Assembly: GCF_001435585.1 (NCBI RefSeq)
Contig: NZ_AZEC01000001.1
Coordinates: 124,001 to 188,000 of the forward strand
Length of the DNA stretch: 64,000 bases
Source: Schleiferilactobacillus perolens DSM 12744
GTDB lineage: Bacteria > Bacillota > Bacilli > Lactobacillales > Lactobacillaceae
Reading direction: 5' to 3'
In this document: positions 56,015 to 64,000 of the stretch, piece by piece
How positions within the stretch are numbered: position 1 is the first letter of the stretch
Layout of the letters: each line of letters begins with the position of its first letter
Notes under the pieces: model-generated
What the model was told of the DNA's origin: nothing
Seen by the model: the letters and a program-made list of their open reading frames with translations, nothing else
Database searches by the model: none
Made by a program: the position numbers and the translations under genes

Positions 56015-57112
56015 CTAGACGTACTGCTGATTTTCAGTCTTGTTGTGCACTGCTTCAGAAAAGTCTGTAAAAATGAGTTCAGATAGATTAACGCCGTTAT
56101 TGGTTGTGATTAACCAAGCCCACACCTGAAAAGGAATAACGGCCAGCAAAGGTGCCTTAAAAGGATCGTCAAGGTGGCCCAAGAATAAAGTCTCCTCATC
56201 GGCAGGCCATTCATTAGTGAGGCTAACGGTGAAGATGTTTTTGATATAGCGCTGTTCGTAAAGACGCAACGCGTGCATTTTTTGTTTGATTGTTTGGTTG
56301 GCTGCTGTCTCAATATAAAATTGGCAATCGGTAGGATGAATACCAAGATAAGGGCCATGCATGAAAGCCTCTAGATCAAATCCAGCGGATGGTTCACGAA
56401 CGACCTCGGTAAATTTGGTCGCCATTTCTGAAACGGTTCCGTTTGTTGCACCATACCCGATGGCGGTGTATTGCGTGGGATGATGCAGAGCAGATTGATG
56501 ATCATGATAAAATTTCTCACTCAAATCGATTGTTGAAGGAACTCGTTCGATTGTCTTTTGAAAACTGCCCAGTTCACTTTTTTCTTGCTGCGGTGTAATT
56601 ATATTGGCTCGACGCGCGTAGCGTAATCCCAGCAGCATAAGAGAAAGTACAGTAGCGTTGTAGCCCATTGTGACATAACCGACCCATTCTTTACCGGTGA
56701 GAATATCCAGAGTTGCATCGGACGCACGCGGCAGTTCCGTATTTGGCTGGCTGGTGACAGCGATTGAGTAGATGTTTTGAGACGCTTGCACTCTTTGTAT
56801 TGCAGTCAGGGTCGCAGTGCTTTGACCGCTTTGCGAAACACCAATGACAAGATCGGTGTTTGAGTCAATTGTTTCATACATTGCGTAGTTGAATGGTTCC
56901 TCAATTTGAACATGAACTTTCGCAATTTTTTCGATATAAAGCTTGGCACTCTTGGCTGCATTAATACTTGACCCAGTACCGAGAATCAACCAATGTGTTG
57001 TACTCAATGGTGCCTTATCTAATGTGGCATCAATCTGTTGAGGATAATGGTTTAAAATCCGTTTCAGGGCAGTGTGTTCTTGATTGATATAAGTGTACAT
57101 TGTCGGTTTCAT
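56015..57112 (-). CDS. SIS-domain sugar-phosphate isomerase/deaminase-like protein (AgaS/GlmS-isomerase type)
   Basis: Cytoplasmic protein of 365 residues with two SIS domains. LGTGSSINAAKSAK and VSQSGQSTAT are phosphate loops, and EAFMHGPYLGIHPTD matches the HGP loop of GlmS. It is close in length and motif wording to the protein at 8644 of the gfr-like operon. It is the last gene of the LacI-HAD-SIS operon and overlaps the HAD gene by one base. Its partner genes across the divergent promoter (ROK kinase, GH9, EIIC) suggest that it converts an amino sugar phosphate such as glucosamine-6-phosphate, or a fructosamine phosphate. The exact reaction is inference. Confidence 0.82.
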   Translation of the reverse strand: MKPTMYTYINQEHTALKRILNHYPQQIDATLDKAPLSTTHWLILGTGSSINAAKSAKLYIEKIAKVHVQIEEPFNYAMYETIDSNTDLVIGVSQSGQSTATLTAIQRVQASQNIYSIAVTSQPNTELPRASDATLDILTGKEWVGYVTMGYNATVLSLMLLGLRYARRANIITPQQEKSELGSFQKTIERVPSTIDLSEKFYHDHQSALHHPTQYTAIGYGATNGTVSEMATKFTEVVREPSAGFDLEAFMHGPYLGIHPTDCQFYIETAANQTIKQKMHALRLYEQRYIKNIFTVSLTNEWPADEETLFLGHLDDPFKAPLLAVIPFQVWAWLITTNNGVNLSELIFTDFSEAVHNKTENQQYV

Positions 57113-57930
57113 TATTGTTGACCTCCAAAATAGTGGTTCAGAAAAGTTGCAACACCATCATGTGAATTATCGTGCGTTAAATATGGCACAGCATTTTTTA
57201 CGGTAGTTGCTGCATTCCCCATTGCGACACCAACGTTGACTGCTTGCAGCATGGCCAAGTCGTTTAAGCCATCACCAAAAGCCATGGTGCGATCTAAGGA
57301 ATGCTGATTCTCTTCACAAATTCGACGAATAGCTGTAGCCTTATCGGTTTGATACGGCATCAATTCAATATTGTTGGGTGCTGAAGAGGAGGTGGATAAT
57401 GTGCCCAGGCTTGTTAATGCTGCTCGTGCATGTTTCAGTTCTTTTGGTGCATTATCAGAAATGAGAATTCCATTGACAATGGATTTACGGTGTTTAACCA
57501 ATGCTTCGGCGGAATCGATATGAACAAAGCGTTGCTGTCCAGTCCCGGTGACTCTGTTTTGTGTGTCCTGAGTAAAGTAAGAGGGTAAATTCTTTGTGTA
57601 AAATACGCGCTGAGTAGTAAAAAGAAAAGCCGATAAATTTGTGGCTTGGCCGACTTGGTAAATGTCATGCAGGGCGGCGGCACCAAGCAGTTTTTTCTCC
57701 ACACCACTAGACGTTTTTACCACAGCGCCATTCGAAGCTACAATCTCTAAGTAGGGACTGATTTGGTTAGCAATGAGTGAAGCTGAAGCTAGCATGCGTC
57801 CAGTTGCAATGAATAAGCGATGTCCCTGTTGATGCAATAAATCAATGGTATTGATGGTGGCTGGTGAAGCTTGCTGATTATCATCCACCAATGTGCCGTC
57901 GATATCCATAAAAATATAGTATGGTGCCAT
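57112..57930 (-). CDS. HAD-superfamily Cof-type sugar phosphatase
   Basis: Cytoplasmic phosphatase of 272 residues. Motif I FMDIDGTLVDD (Asp 9, Asp 11), motif II FIATGRM, a type IIB cap in the middle, and motif IV AFGDGLNDLAML with GVAMGNA and the C-terminal THDNSHDGVATFL are those of the Cof/YidA subfamily. Such proteins remove phosphate from various sugar phosphates. It starts 2 bases after the LacI stop and overlaps the SIS gene by one base. Confidence 0.92.
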   Translation of the reverse strand: MAPYYIFMDIDGTLVDDNQQASPATINTIDLLHQQGHRLFIATGRMLASASLIANQISPYLEIVASNGAVVKTSSGVEKKLLGAAALHDIYQVGQATNLSAFLFTTQRVFYTKNLPSYFTQDTQNRVTGTGQQRFVHIDSAEALVKHRKSIVNGILISDNAPKELKHARAALTSLGTLSTSSSAPNNIELMPYQTDKATAIRRICEENQHSLDRTMAFGDGLNDLAMLQAVNVGVAMGNAATTVKNAVPYLTHDNSHDGVATFLNHYFGGQQ

Positions 57931-57932
57931 GT

Positions 57933-59003
57933 TTACTCCTTCTTCTTTTTTAAGGGATGACCTGATGATTCACGAATAATCAGCGTAGGTAAAGCAGGGG
58001 TTGGAATAGGTGGTATTTTCTCTTGACCGGTGGCTGTGAGCAGCTTATTAACAGCAATGTTCGCTAAGTCTTCATTGTGGTGGTCAATGGTCGTCAGTCT
58101 TGGGGTGAAATAATTACCATTCGGAAAAGCATCACAGCTGCCAATTGCCACATCATCTGGGCAAGATAATTGGTGATCGTTTAACGCACGAATTGCACCA
58201 AGCGCAACTTGATCATTAATAGCAACGATCGCTTCGGGAACCTGCTGAGTATCGATGAAGTGCCTCATACCCTGATAACCGTCTTCGACATAGTAATCAC
58301 TCAACAATACGTTTTTTGCAGAGTAGTCTGCGTAAGTGGTCATCATTTTGCGGTAGCCTGATAACCTTTCATTGGTGATGGTAATGTCTGGTTGTCCACC
58401 TAAGAAGGCAATGTTCTTATAACCGCTTGCCAACAAATGTTCGGTTATCATTTCAGCGCTCATTTGCTGATAACGTGGGACAAATTCGCAATCAACACCC
58501 TTGACTGGTTGGGCGACAATCACGACGGGTAAATGATGAGCCATCTGTTCGAGGGCAGTAATGTAATGCGGATCAGGCGTTGCTTGATCAATTTCACCAC
58601 CTAGTATTAAGACGCCGTCAACTTTTTTTTCTTGCAAATTACGGAAAGCAGTAATTTCAATTTGTACGGTATCTTTCTGATGTGTATGACCAGCAGTCAT
58701 AGTATTAAACAGAAGAAGGGAGAACCCAAAGTCTTCGGCGACGGCTTCAATATTTGATACGAGTGCGGTGAAATAGGGATTGGTGATATCTGATACAACA
58801 ACACCTAATGTGTTGGTGCGTTGATAAACCATTCCGCGTGCAATCATGCTGGGTTGGAACCCGCTTTGGTCAATGATTGCTTGGATTTTCTTCCGTTTAG
58901 CGGGGTTGACATGCGCTTTATTATTTAAAACACGAGAGACCGTTGATACGGAGACGCCAGCCATACTGGCAATTTCTTTGATAGTCAATTGCTTCTTGTC
59001 CAT
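57933..59003 (-). CDS. LacI-family transcriptional regulator
   Basis: Regulator of 356 residues. The N-terminal helix-turn-helix reads LTIKEIASMAGVSVSTVSRV followed by LNNK, and a periplasmic-binding-protein-like sensor domain (about 60-340) follows. The ATG at 59003 has GGAGGTG 6 bases upstream; a 14-codon extension is rejected. It is divergent from the ROK-GH9-EIIC operon. Two copies of a TTGGTAACGTT-type palindrome lie in the gap and are the likely operators for both directions. Confidence 0.94.
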   Translation of the reverse strand: MDKKQLTIKEIASMAGVSVSTVSRVLNNKAHVNPAKRKKIQAIIDQSGFQPSMIARGMVYQRTNTLGVVVSDITNPYFTALVSNIEAVAEDFGFSLLLFNTMTAGHTHQKDTVQIEITAFRNLQEKKVDGVLILGGEIDQATPDPHYITALEQMAHHLPVVIVAQPVKGVDCEFVPRYQQMSAEMITEHLLASGYKNIAFLGGQPDITITNERLSGYRKMMTTYADYSAKNVLLSDYYVEDGYQGMRHFIDTQQVPEAIVAINDQVALGAIRALNDHQLSCPDDVAIGSCDAFPNGNYFTPRLTTIDHHNEDLANIAVNKLLTATGQEKIPPIPTPALPTLIIRESSGHPLKKKKE

Positions 59004-59064
59004 ATTGCACCTCCAAGACATCTTGAATTCAGTGTATGTCTGCAAGAGTAAATTTACAACAAAA

Positions 59065-59080
59065 TTGGTAACGTTGTCAA
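59065..59080. promoter_or_regulatory. LacI-type operator 1
   Basis: TTGGTAACGTTGTCAA is a palindrome with a central AACGTT and TTG/CAA ends. It is upstream of the ROK promoter and close to the LacI gene start. Confidence 0.7.
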
Positions 59081-59097
59081 ATGATGGTGAATGGGTA

Positions 59098-59126
59098 TTG
59101 ACAATCGACTAATTCAGTAATAGCAT
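59098..59126 (+). promoter_or_regulatory. Promoter of the ROK-GH9-EIIC operon
   Basis: TTGACA (59098-59103) and TAGCAT (59121-59126), spacer 17. Confidence 0.6.
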
Positions 59127-59141
59127 TGTTCTCGTTGGTAA

Positions 59142-59155
59142 TGGAAACGGTTCCC
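59142..59155 (+). promoter_or_regulatory. cre-like operator downstream of the ROK-GH9-EIIC promoter
   Basis: TGGAAACGGTTCCC matches the cre consensus except for the last base, shortly after the predicted start. Confidence 0.6.
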
Positions 59156-59160
59156 GATAA

Positions 59161-59176
59161 TTAATAACGTTACCAA
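59161..59176. promoter_or_regulatory. LacI-type operator 2
   Basis: TTAATAACGTTACCAA shares the AACGTT core and one TTGGTAACGTT half with operator 1. It lies between the transcription start and the ribosome site, where binding blocks the operon. Confidence 0.7.
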
Positions 59177-59191
59177 TTGGGAGGAGAATGC

Positions 59192-60124
59192 GTGACGTTA
59201 GCAACGACGATGGCATTAGACGTTGGTGGTACAAAGATCTTGAGTGGCGAAATAGATACACAAGGTGGGGTTCATGACTTACAGAGAATCCCATCAAATG
59301 TCCTTACCCAGAAGGCTGCCACCGAGCAAATGATTCAAATACTCGCGACACGGTTATCCAATACAACAGTTGGCAATGTCCGAAGTATCAGTATTAGTAC
59401 AGTGGGGCGAGTGGATATACACAGCGGAGTTTGGCATGAAATTGATCCTAAACGGGCTAGCTCAATTGCGTTAGCTGACGATTTAGCACAGCGCTTTAAC
59501 CTGCCTGTTTACGTGGGCAATGATGTGTATTGTGCGACTTTAGCTGAGCTCCAATTAGGAATGGGTCAGCAAACAGACGAGTTCATTTATCTCAATGTTG
59601 GTACCGGTATTGCTGGTCGGGTTGTCTCTCGCGGGAAAATTATTGTGGGTGCGCATAATGATGCTGGGGAAATCGGGCATATGGTTGTTGACATGGATAG
59701 CCACGAACAATGTGTTTGCGGCCGTTACGGTTGTGTCGAACCGATTGCCTCTGGATTAGGGATGAGCAATTATGCAAAGAAGTTGATGCATACAGGAGCC
59801 AAAACGATATTACAAACAGAAAGCGATGGTCGTATCGGAGCAAAACAACTTTTTGATGCATTCGATAAGGGAGACCTGGTCGCACAAAAAGTGATTAATC
59901 GCGCATTGAAGGGGATCAGTACGTTGATACTGAACCTCATTCGAGTGTCTGATCCAGAGGCGGTGGTTCTTGGCGGTGGTGTCACAAATAATGGATGGCT
60001 TCTCAGTCATTTACAACCATTAATTACACCATATATTTCGGACACCAAGCCAGTTAGGGTCGTTTCTAGCGCCATTGATCCTAACCATATTTCGTTAATT
60101 GGCGCTGGATTACGTGGATTTTGA
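59192..60124 (+). CDS. ROK-family sugar kinase (glucokinase-like)
   Basis: Cytoplasmic kinase of 310 residues. It has the ATP site MALDVGGTKILSG, the zinc motif CVCGRYGCVEPIASG, the HxxE-type EIGHMVVD segment and the glycine-rich NVGTGIAGRVV. The GTG start at 59192 has GAGGAG 5 bases upstream. No helix-turn-helix is present, so it is an enzyme. The stop overlaps the upstream region of the GH9 gene. It probably phosphorylates the free sugar released by the GH9 enzyme. Confidence 0.9.
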   Translation: MTLATTMALDVGGTKILSGEIDTQGGVHDLQRIPSNVLTQKAATEQMIQILATRLSNTTVGNVRSISISTVGRVDIHSGVWHEIDPKRASSIALADDLAQRFNLPVYVGNDVYCATLAELQLGMGQQTDEFIYLNVGTGIAGRVVSRGKIIVGAHNDAGEIGHMVVDMDSHEQCVCGRYGCVEPIASGLGMSNYAKKLMHTGAKTILQTESDGRIGAKQLFDAFDKGDLVAQKVINRALKGISTLILNLIRVSDPEAVVLGGGVTNNGWLLSHLQPLITPYISDTKPVRVVSSAIDPNHISLIGAGLRGF

Positions 60125-60138
60125 AGGAAAGGAGAATG

Positions 60139-62505
60139 ATGAGTTTGGCTAAAGTAGACCAGTATCTCCAGACGACACATAATTTAAGCGAATTACTTAC
60201 ACCGCCTGCAGTACAAAATTTGCCACTGGGCGATGAGCCAACTAAATTACCGCTAACTACTCAAATTGGTCACTGGGAGTCTCGCGATCGTGGTGAGGTG
60301 ATTAGTAAGACGGTTGATCGTGTTCAATTGTTGTCACCAACTCGCTATGAGTCATGGCCAAAAGGTGCTCCGGCTGATGGAGATTACATTCAGTACGGTG
60401 AAACCACAGCAGCATTAGTACTAGGTCGTGAAAATTGGGAAGATTATAACCAGCTTTATTTTCAAGCAGAGGCTAAATGTACCAATGTGATTAATCCTAA
60501 CGTGACATTGTCGTTTAAGAACGATGGCAAGGTCAAAATACCCGATCAGTATCTACGGGATGGATTTCATTCCATCGATTTAGCCAACAATCAGAGCAAT
60601 TTGATTGTTGTGGATATCAGTGATTTACCACGTGACGCAATCACAGAAATTGCACTCAGCACAGCCGCAAATGGATCTTATCTAAATTTGCCTGGTCAGA
60701 TTGATCTAACATTTAGCAACTTCCGTTTGGCAAAGACTGTTTCAAGACAAACCACCCATGGGTGGAAACCAACTCCAGGACGTATTGTTGTATCACAAAT
60801 GGGCTATGGATCTTCTGATAAGAAAGTGGCAATCATGGCCAAGCAAGATACAGATCAAAGCTTCTCGTTGGTCAATGTGGATACAGGAAAGGTGATGTTG
60901 ACTAAGAAATGGCTGGAGGAGTCTGTTGCAGATGATGCGGTTTTGTTAGCTGGTGATTTTTCGGATTACACAGAAACCGGAACTTATCGAATTCAAAGCG
61001 GTAGGAACCAATCCACCGAATTTCAAATTCGTGATCAATCGGGACTGTGGTCGGCTTCTGTATTCAAGACAATGAATTTTATCTTCAGTGAACGCTGCGG
61101 TTATCCCGTTCCTAGAATTCACGGCACCTGTCACGCTGATGTATATGCAAAGCACAAAGAAATGGTGCTTGCTTTCAATGGCGGTTGGCACGATGCTGGT
61201 GATTTGTCGCAACAGACGGTACAAACAGCAGAAGTTGCGTTGAGTCTAGCAGAGGCCGCTCATGCCTACCGGTCAACGAATGAAGCTTTATCTGTTCGCC
61301 TTGATGAGGAATCGAGGTGGGGATTCGATTTTGTCCTCAAAACACGATTCGGTGACGGTTATCGGGCGACCAGTGCTGGAACTTCACGGTGGACAGATAA
61401 CTGTATTGGTAATTTTGATGACGTACGGGCACGCGTACACAATAATCCCTATGAAAACTATTTATTTGCAGGCATCGAGGGTCGGGCCGCCCAGTTGACC
61501 GACGATGACACTTGGCGAAAACGGCTCATTCAGGTTGCTGTACAAGATTTTGCGTTTGCAGAAGTGGAGTTTGCAAAAAAGCCATATGCACCCGAAAAAA
61601 TAATGTGGGAGCATACGTATAACACATCGAAGGCGACCTATCATGCCACGGTTGCCTGGAGCGCGGCCATTCTATTCGAGACAACAAAGGGCCAACAATA
61701 TTACGATGCGGCGTTGGCAGCAGGGAAACGATTATGTTTATGCCAAGAACACCATGGGATACGTTTGGATAATGGAGATATTGTACGCGGTATATTTTAC
61801 AGGGATGAACAACACAAGGTATTCCAGCACTTTAACCATCAGTCGCGAGAACATCTTTTTGCTGCGGCATTAGCAAAAATGATAGCGATTACTTCTGGGG
61901 AAACGCGTGAGAAGTTCCGCGCAGCAGCGCGTTCGTATGGTGACTCCTTATTGTACTTACAACAGTTTACGAAGCCTTACCCGATGATTAGTGCTGGACT
62001 TTATCGGGATGATGAATATCGGGATCACGATAGCTTTTATCACCAACATTTGTTAGTGGATGAGTCAGCAGAAATTGAATTTCGCTCACAGTTGAAAAAG
62101 GGAATACGTGTGGCGCCGCATATCTATATCAAACGGTTCCCGGTCTGGTTTTCATTTCGTGGGAACAACGGTGTCCTATTATCAACAGGAATCAGTGCCG
62201 CTATTTTGGGCCACACATTACGTGACCATCAGTTAATCCAATTGGCAATTGATCAGTTGAACTGGGTAACAGGATTAAATCCTTTTGACCAATCCTTGAT
62301 GCTTGGTTTAGGGACTTATTTCCAAACGCAATATGCGGTTTCATCCGGTCAACAAGTTGGGGAGCTGCCCGTTGGTATTGAAACACTGGGAGATGAAGAT
62401 ATACCTTATTGGCCGTCATTCAACAATGCTACCTATAAGGAAGTTTGGATTGCTAATGATGGCAAATGGCTTTCGTTAATTGCCAATGTGCTGGGACTAC
62501 ATTGA
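60139..62505 (+). CDS. GH9 glycoside hydrolase with N-terminal Ig-like domain, cytoplasmic
   Basis: Family 9 glycosidase of 788 residues. The first 200 residues are an unusual beta-rich segment, an Ig-like CelD_N domain follows (about 215-300: RIVVSQMGYGSSDKKVA), then the catalytic (alpha/alpha)6 barrel with NGGWHDAGDLS (Asp 352 and Asp 355 as the catalytic base pair), ITGLNPF-type WVTGLNPFDQS and the general acid Glu 768 in YKEVWIANDG. No signal peptide, so it acts inside the cell on imported sugar, unlike secreted GH9 cellulases. Vibrio-type GH9 exo-enzymes act on small cello- or glucosamine sugars. ATG 60139 lies 4 bases after GGAG; TTG 60145 is an alternative start. It is followed 15 bases later by EIIC. 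Confidence 0.9.
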   Translation: MSLAKVDQYLQTTHNLSELLTPPAVQNLPLGDEPTKLPLTTQIGHWESRDRGEVISKTVDRVQLLSPTRYESWPKGAPADGDYIQYGETTAALVLGRENWEDYNQLYFQAEAKCTNVINPNVTLSFKNDGKVKIPDQYLRDGFHSIDLANNQSNLIVVDISDLPRDAITEIALSTAANGSYLNLPGQIDLTFSNFRLAKTVSRQTTHGWKPTPGRIVVSQMGYGSSDKKVAIMAKQDTDQSFSLVNVDTGKVMLTKKWLEESVADDAVLLAGDFSDYTETGTYRIQSGRNQSTEFQIRDQSGLWSASVFKTMNFIFSERCGYPVPRIHGTCHADVYAKHKEMVLAFNGGWHDAGDLSQQTVQTAEVALSLAEAAHAYRSTNEALSVRLDEESRWGFDFVLKTRFGDGYRATSAGTSRWTDNCIGNFDDVRARVHNNPYENYLFAGIEGRAAQLTDDDTWRKRLIQVAVQDFAFAEVEFAKKPYAPEKIMWEHTYNTSKATYHATVAWSAAILFETTKGQQYYDAALAAGKRLCLCQEHHGIRLDNGDIVRGIFYRDEQHKVFQHFNHQSREHLFAAALAKMIAITSGETREKFRAAARSYGDSLLYLQQFTKPYPMISAGLYRDDEYRDHDSFYHQHLLVDESAEIEFRSQLKKGIRVAPHIYIKRFPVWFSFRGNNGVLLSTGISAAILGHTLRDHQLIQLAIDQLNWVTGLNPFDQSLMLGLGTYFQTQYAVSSGQQVGELPVGIETLGDEDIPYWPSFNNATYKEVWIANDGKWLSLIANVLGLH

Positions 62506-62520
62506 GGAGAGTATGAAAAC

Positions 62521-63834
62521 ATGAAATCAAATGGGTTTATTGACGGATTATCGAGCTTTGCTGGAAAACTATCAACTAATCGGTACATTATGGCGATTCG
62601 AGATGCCTTTGCAAGTACCATTCCAATCACGATTACGGCTGCATTTTTCCTGTTAATTAATAATGTGTTGTTGGCGCCTAAAACTGGATTGCTGCGTGAT
62701 ATGCCGGGACATGACCAAATTATGGCAGTCGGGGTCCAAGCATATAACGGTACACTGGGAATTCTGACAATTTTGGTCACGTTTTTGATTGGTTATCGGT
62801 TAGCCACATACATGGATAGCGATGGTCCTATGGCTGGGATTGTTTCAATGGCAAGTTTCGTTGCCTTAGTTCCTAATGTATTACAGGTCACCACGAATGC
62901 CGGGAAGAATGTGGCAGTGAGCGGAGTGCTCACCCAAAGTGAGACTAGCGCAACTGCGATGATGATGGGCATTATCGCAGGTCTGCTAAGTACGACTTTG
63001 CTTGTGAAGTTATCTAAAAATACACATCTGCAGATCAAGATGCCTGATGGGGTACCACCGGCAGTTGCTAAAGCGTTTAGTTCTTTGTTTCCAGCATTTA
63101 TCACAATTACTTGTTTTGCGGTAGTTGAAGAATTGGTTGTCGGAATCGTCCATATGTCCGTTTCCGATATCATTGTCAAATTATTGCAAGCACCTTTAGT
63201 TGGCGGGTTTCAATCACTCCCTGGTATCCTATTATATGTTTTCCTATCCACGGCGGTCTTTATCTTCGGTATTCACGGCGCGTTTGTGTTCGGGGCAATC
63301 TCGGGCCCAATTTTGTTGACATCCTTACAACAAAATATTGACGCCATTAAGGCCGGTAATTCGGCACCAAATGTAGTCACACAGCCCTTTCTAGACGCTT
63401 ATGTTTACATGGGTGGTGGTGGCACTATGATGTGCTTGGTGATTGCCATCTTGATTTTCTCCAAGCGTAAAGATGAGCGAATGATTGCAAATATTGGTGG
63501 TGTAGCCAGCTTGTTTAACATTAGCGAACCGATGATGTTTGGTGTGCCAATTGTGTTTAACCCGATTTATGCGATCCCATTCATTGCTACTCCGATGGTC
63601 GCAACAATATTAGCATATGCGGCGACTACACTGAACTGGGTAAAGACCACTTATATCTTGGTTCCTTGGGTCACACCACCAGTGCTTTCCGGATATTTAG
63701 CAACTGGCGGCGATATTCGAGCGTCGTTATTACAATTAGTAACATTGGCCATCGGAGTATTGATTTACGCTCCGTTTGTTATCGCGTCTAACCGCGCGTT
63801 TCAGAAAGAACAATTGGAAGAACCCGCTGCATAG
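62521..63834 (+). CDS. PTS EIIC component, cellobiose/lactose family (orphan, with GH9)
   Basis: Membrane permease of 437 residues. Motifs QIKMPDGVPPAVAKAF, FIFGIHGAF (His kept) and LFNISEPMMFGVP (Glu kept). ATG with GAGGAG 11 bases upstream. It closes the ROK-GH9-EIIC operon; no EIIA or EIIB is seen. It probably imports the disaccharide that the GH9 enzyme cleaves. Confidence 0.93.
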   Translation: MKSNGFIDGLSSFAGKLSTNRYIMAIRDAFASTIPITITAAFFLLINNVLLAPKTGLLRDMPGHDQIMAVGVQAYNGTLGILTILVTFLIGYRLATYMDSDGPMAGIVSMASFVALVPNVLQVTTNAGKNVAVSGVLTQSETSATAMMMGIIAGLLSTTLLVKLSKNTHLQIKMPDGVPPAVAKAFSSLFPAFITITCFAVVEELVVGIVHMSVSDIIVKLLQAPLVGGFQSLPGILLYVFLSTAVFIFGIHGAFVFGAISGPILLTSLQQNIDAIKAGNSAPNVVTQPFLDAYVYMGGGGTMMCLVIAILIFSKRKDERMIANIGGVASLFNISEPMMFGVPIVFNPIYAIPFIATPMVATILAYAATTLNWVKTTYILVPWVTPPVLSGYLATGGDIRASLLQLVTLAIGVLIYAPFVIASNRAFQKEQLEEPAA

Positions 63835-63887
63835 TCTACGTATCTTTAACAGAGTTCTTTATTGGATTTAGACGTTTTCAGAAACGA

Positions 63888-63923
63888 AATGGCCTATCCG
63901 TTCAATTATGCGGATGGGCCATT
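63888..63923. terminator. Hairpin after the GH9-EIIC operon
   Basis: A 13-bp stem with one G-U pair (63888-63900 with 63911-63923). The tail on the plus strand is GTCTATCT, moderately T-rich; on the minus strand it is TTTCGTTT. It may end transcription from both sides. Nothing else is seen up to the window end at 64000. Confidence 0.6.
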
Positions 63924-64000
63924 GTCTATCTCTAGGTTATCAATCAGTTATTCTCTAACTTTGCAACACGAGGGTTGAATTATTAACCATTGCCCCAGAC

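Overview
The window is a dense carbohydrate-utilisation island from a low-GC Gram-positive bacterium, most likely a Lactobacillaceae member (a related lactic acid bacterium such as Enterococcaceae is possible). The grounds are the AGGAGG-type ribosome binding sites, many PTS permeases, msm-type ABC importer genes without an ATPase gene, a LicT antiterminator with its RAT site, cre-like operators in most promoters and frequent TTG starts. Genus cannot be set from the sequence alone. I see no rRNA, tRNA, insertion sequence, CRISPR array or phage gene. About 56 genes are supported: 8 cellobiose-family or ascorbate-type EIIC genes, one mannose-family PTS, two EIIBCA fusions, five GH1 enzymes, single GH3, GH9, GH13 and GH65 enzymes, two enzymes of uncharacterised glycosidase-like families (DUF4091, DUF4838), four SIS-domain proteins, three ROK proteins and eleven regulators of other families.

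Layout. 1-1793: end of an EIIC gene plus a ROK kinase. 1862-4601 (minus): GH1 enzyme and orphan EIIC with a cre-containing promoter. 4897-11207: one operon with two GntR regulators, a mannose-type PTS and two SIS-domain proteins, resembling the fructoselysine/glucoselysine (gfr) systems. 11278-19312: sugar ABC importer, DUF1189 protein, GH13 alpha-glucosidase and GH65 phosphorylase. 19351-24206: RpiR regulator, then GH1, EIIB, EIIC, a small membrane protein and EIIA; this is the only complete cellobiose-family PTS set. 24214-28517: GH1 and BglP-type PTS (minus) opposite an RpiR regulator. 28536-35147: AraC regulator (minus) opposite GH3, EIIC and DUF4091. 35229-39854: ROK repressor (minus) opposite EIIC and DUF4838. 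39956-44345 (minus): PRD regulator, ascorbate-type EIIA, EIIB and EIIC, and an UPF0309-type SIS protein. 44516-48089 (minus): RAT leader, LicT, EIIBCA and a HAD phosphatase. 48291-53316: AraC regulator, EIIC and two GH1 enzymes. 53577-55596: guanine deaminase and purine permease. 55703-55891: 3' remnant of a phosphohexomutase gene. 56015-63834: LacI, HAD and SIS (minus) opposite ROK kinase, intracellular GH9 and EIIC.

How it fits together (inference). Each cluster pairs a permease with a cytoplasmic enzyme lacking a signal peptide and a local regulator, with CcpA/cre control on top. Most EIIC genes have no EIIA or EIIB beside them and probably borrow them, perhaps from the set at 21906-24129. 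The most novel material is the pairing of EIIC permeases with GH3, GH9, DUF4091 and DUF4838 enzymes. The EIIC beside DUF4838 lacks both residues regarded as conserved at the sugar-phosphorylation site of this permease family, so it may no longer be an ordinary group-translocation permease.
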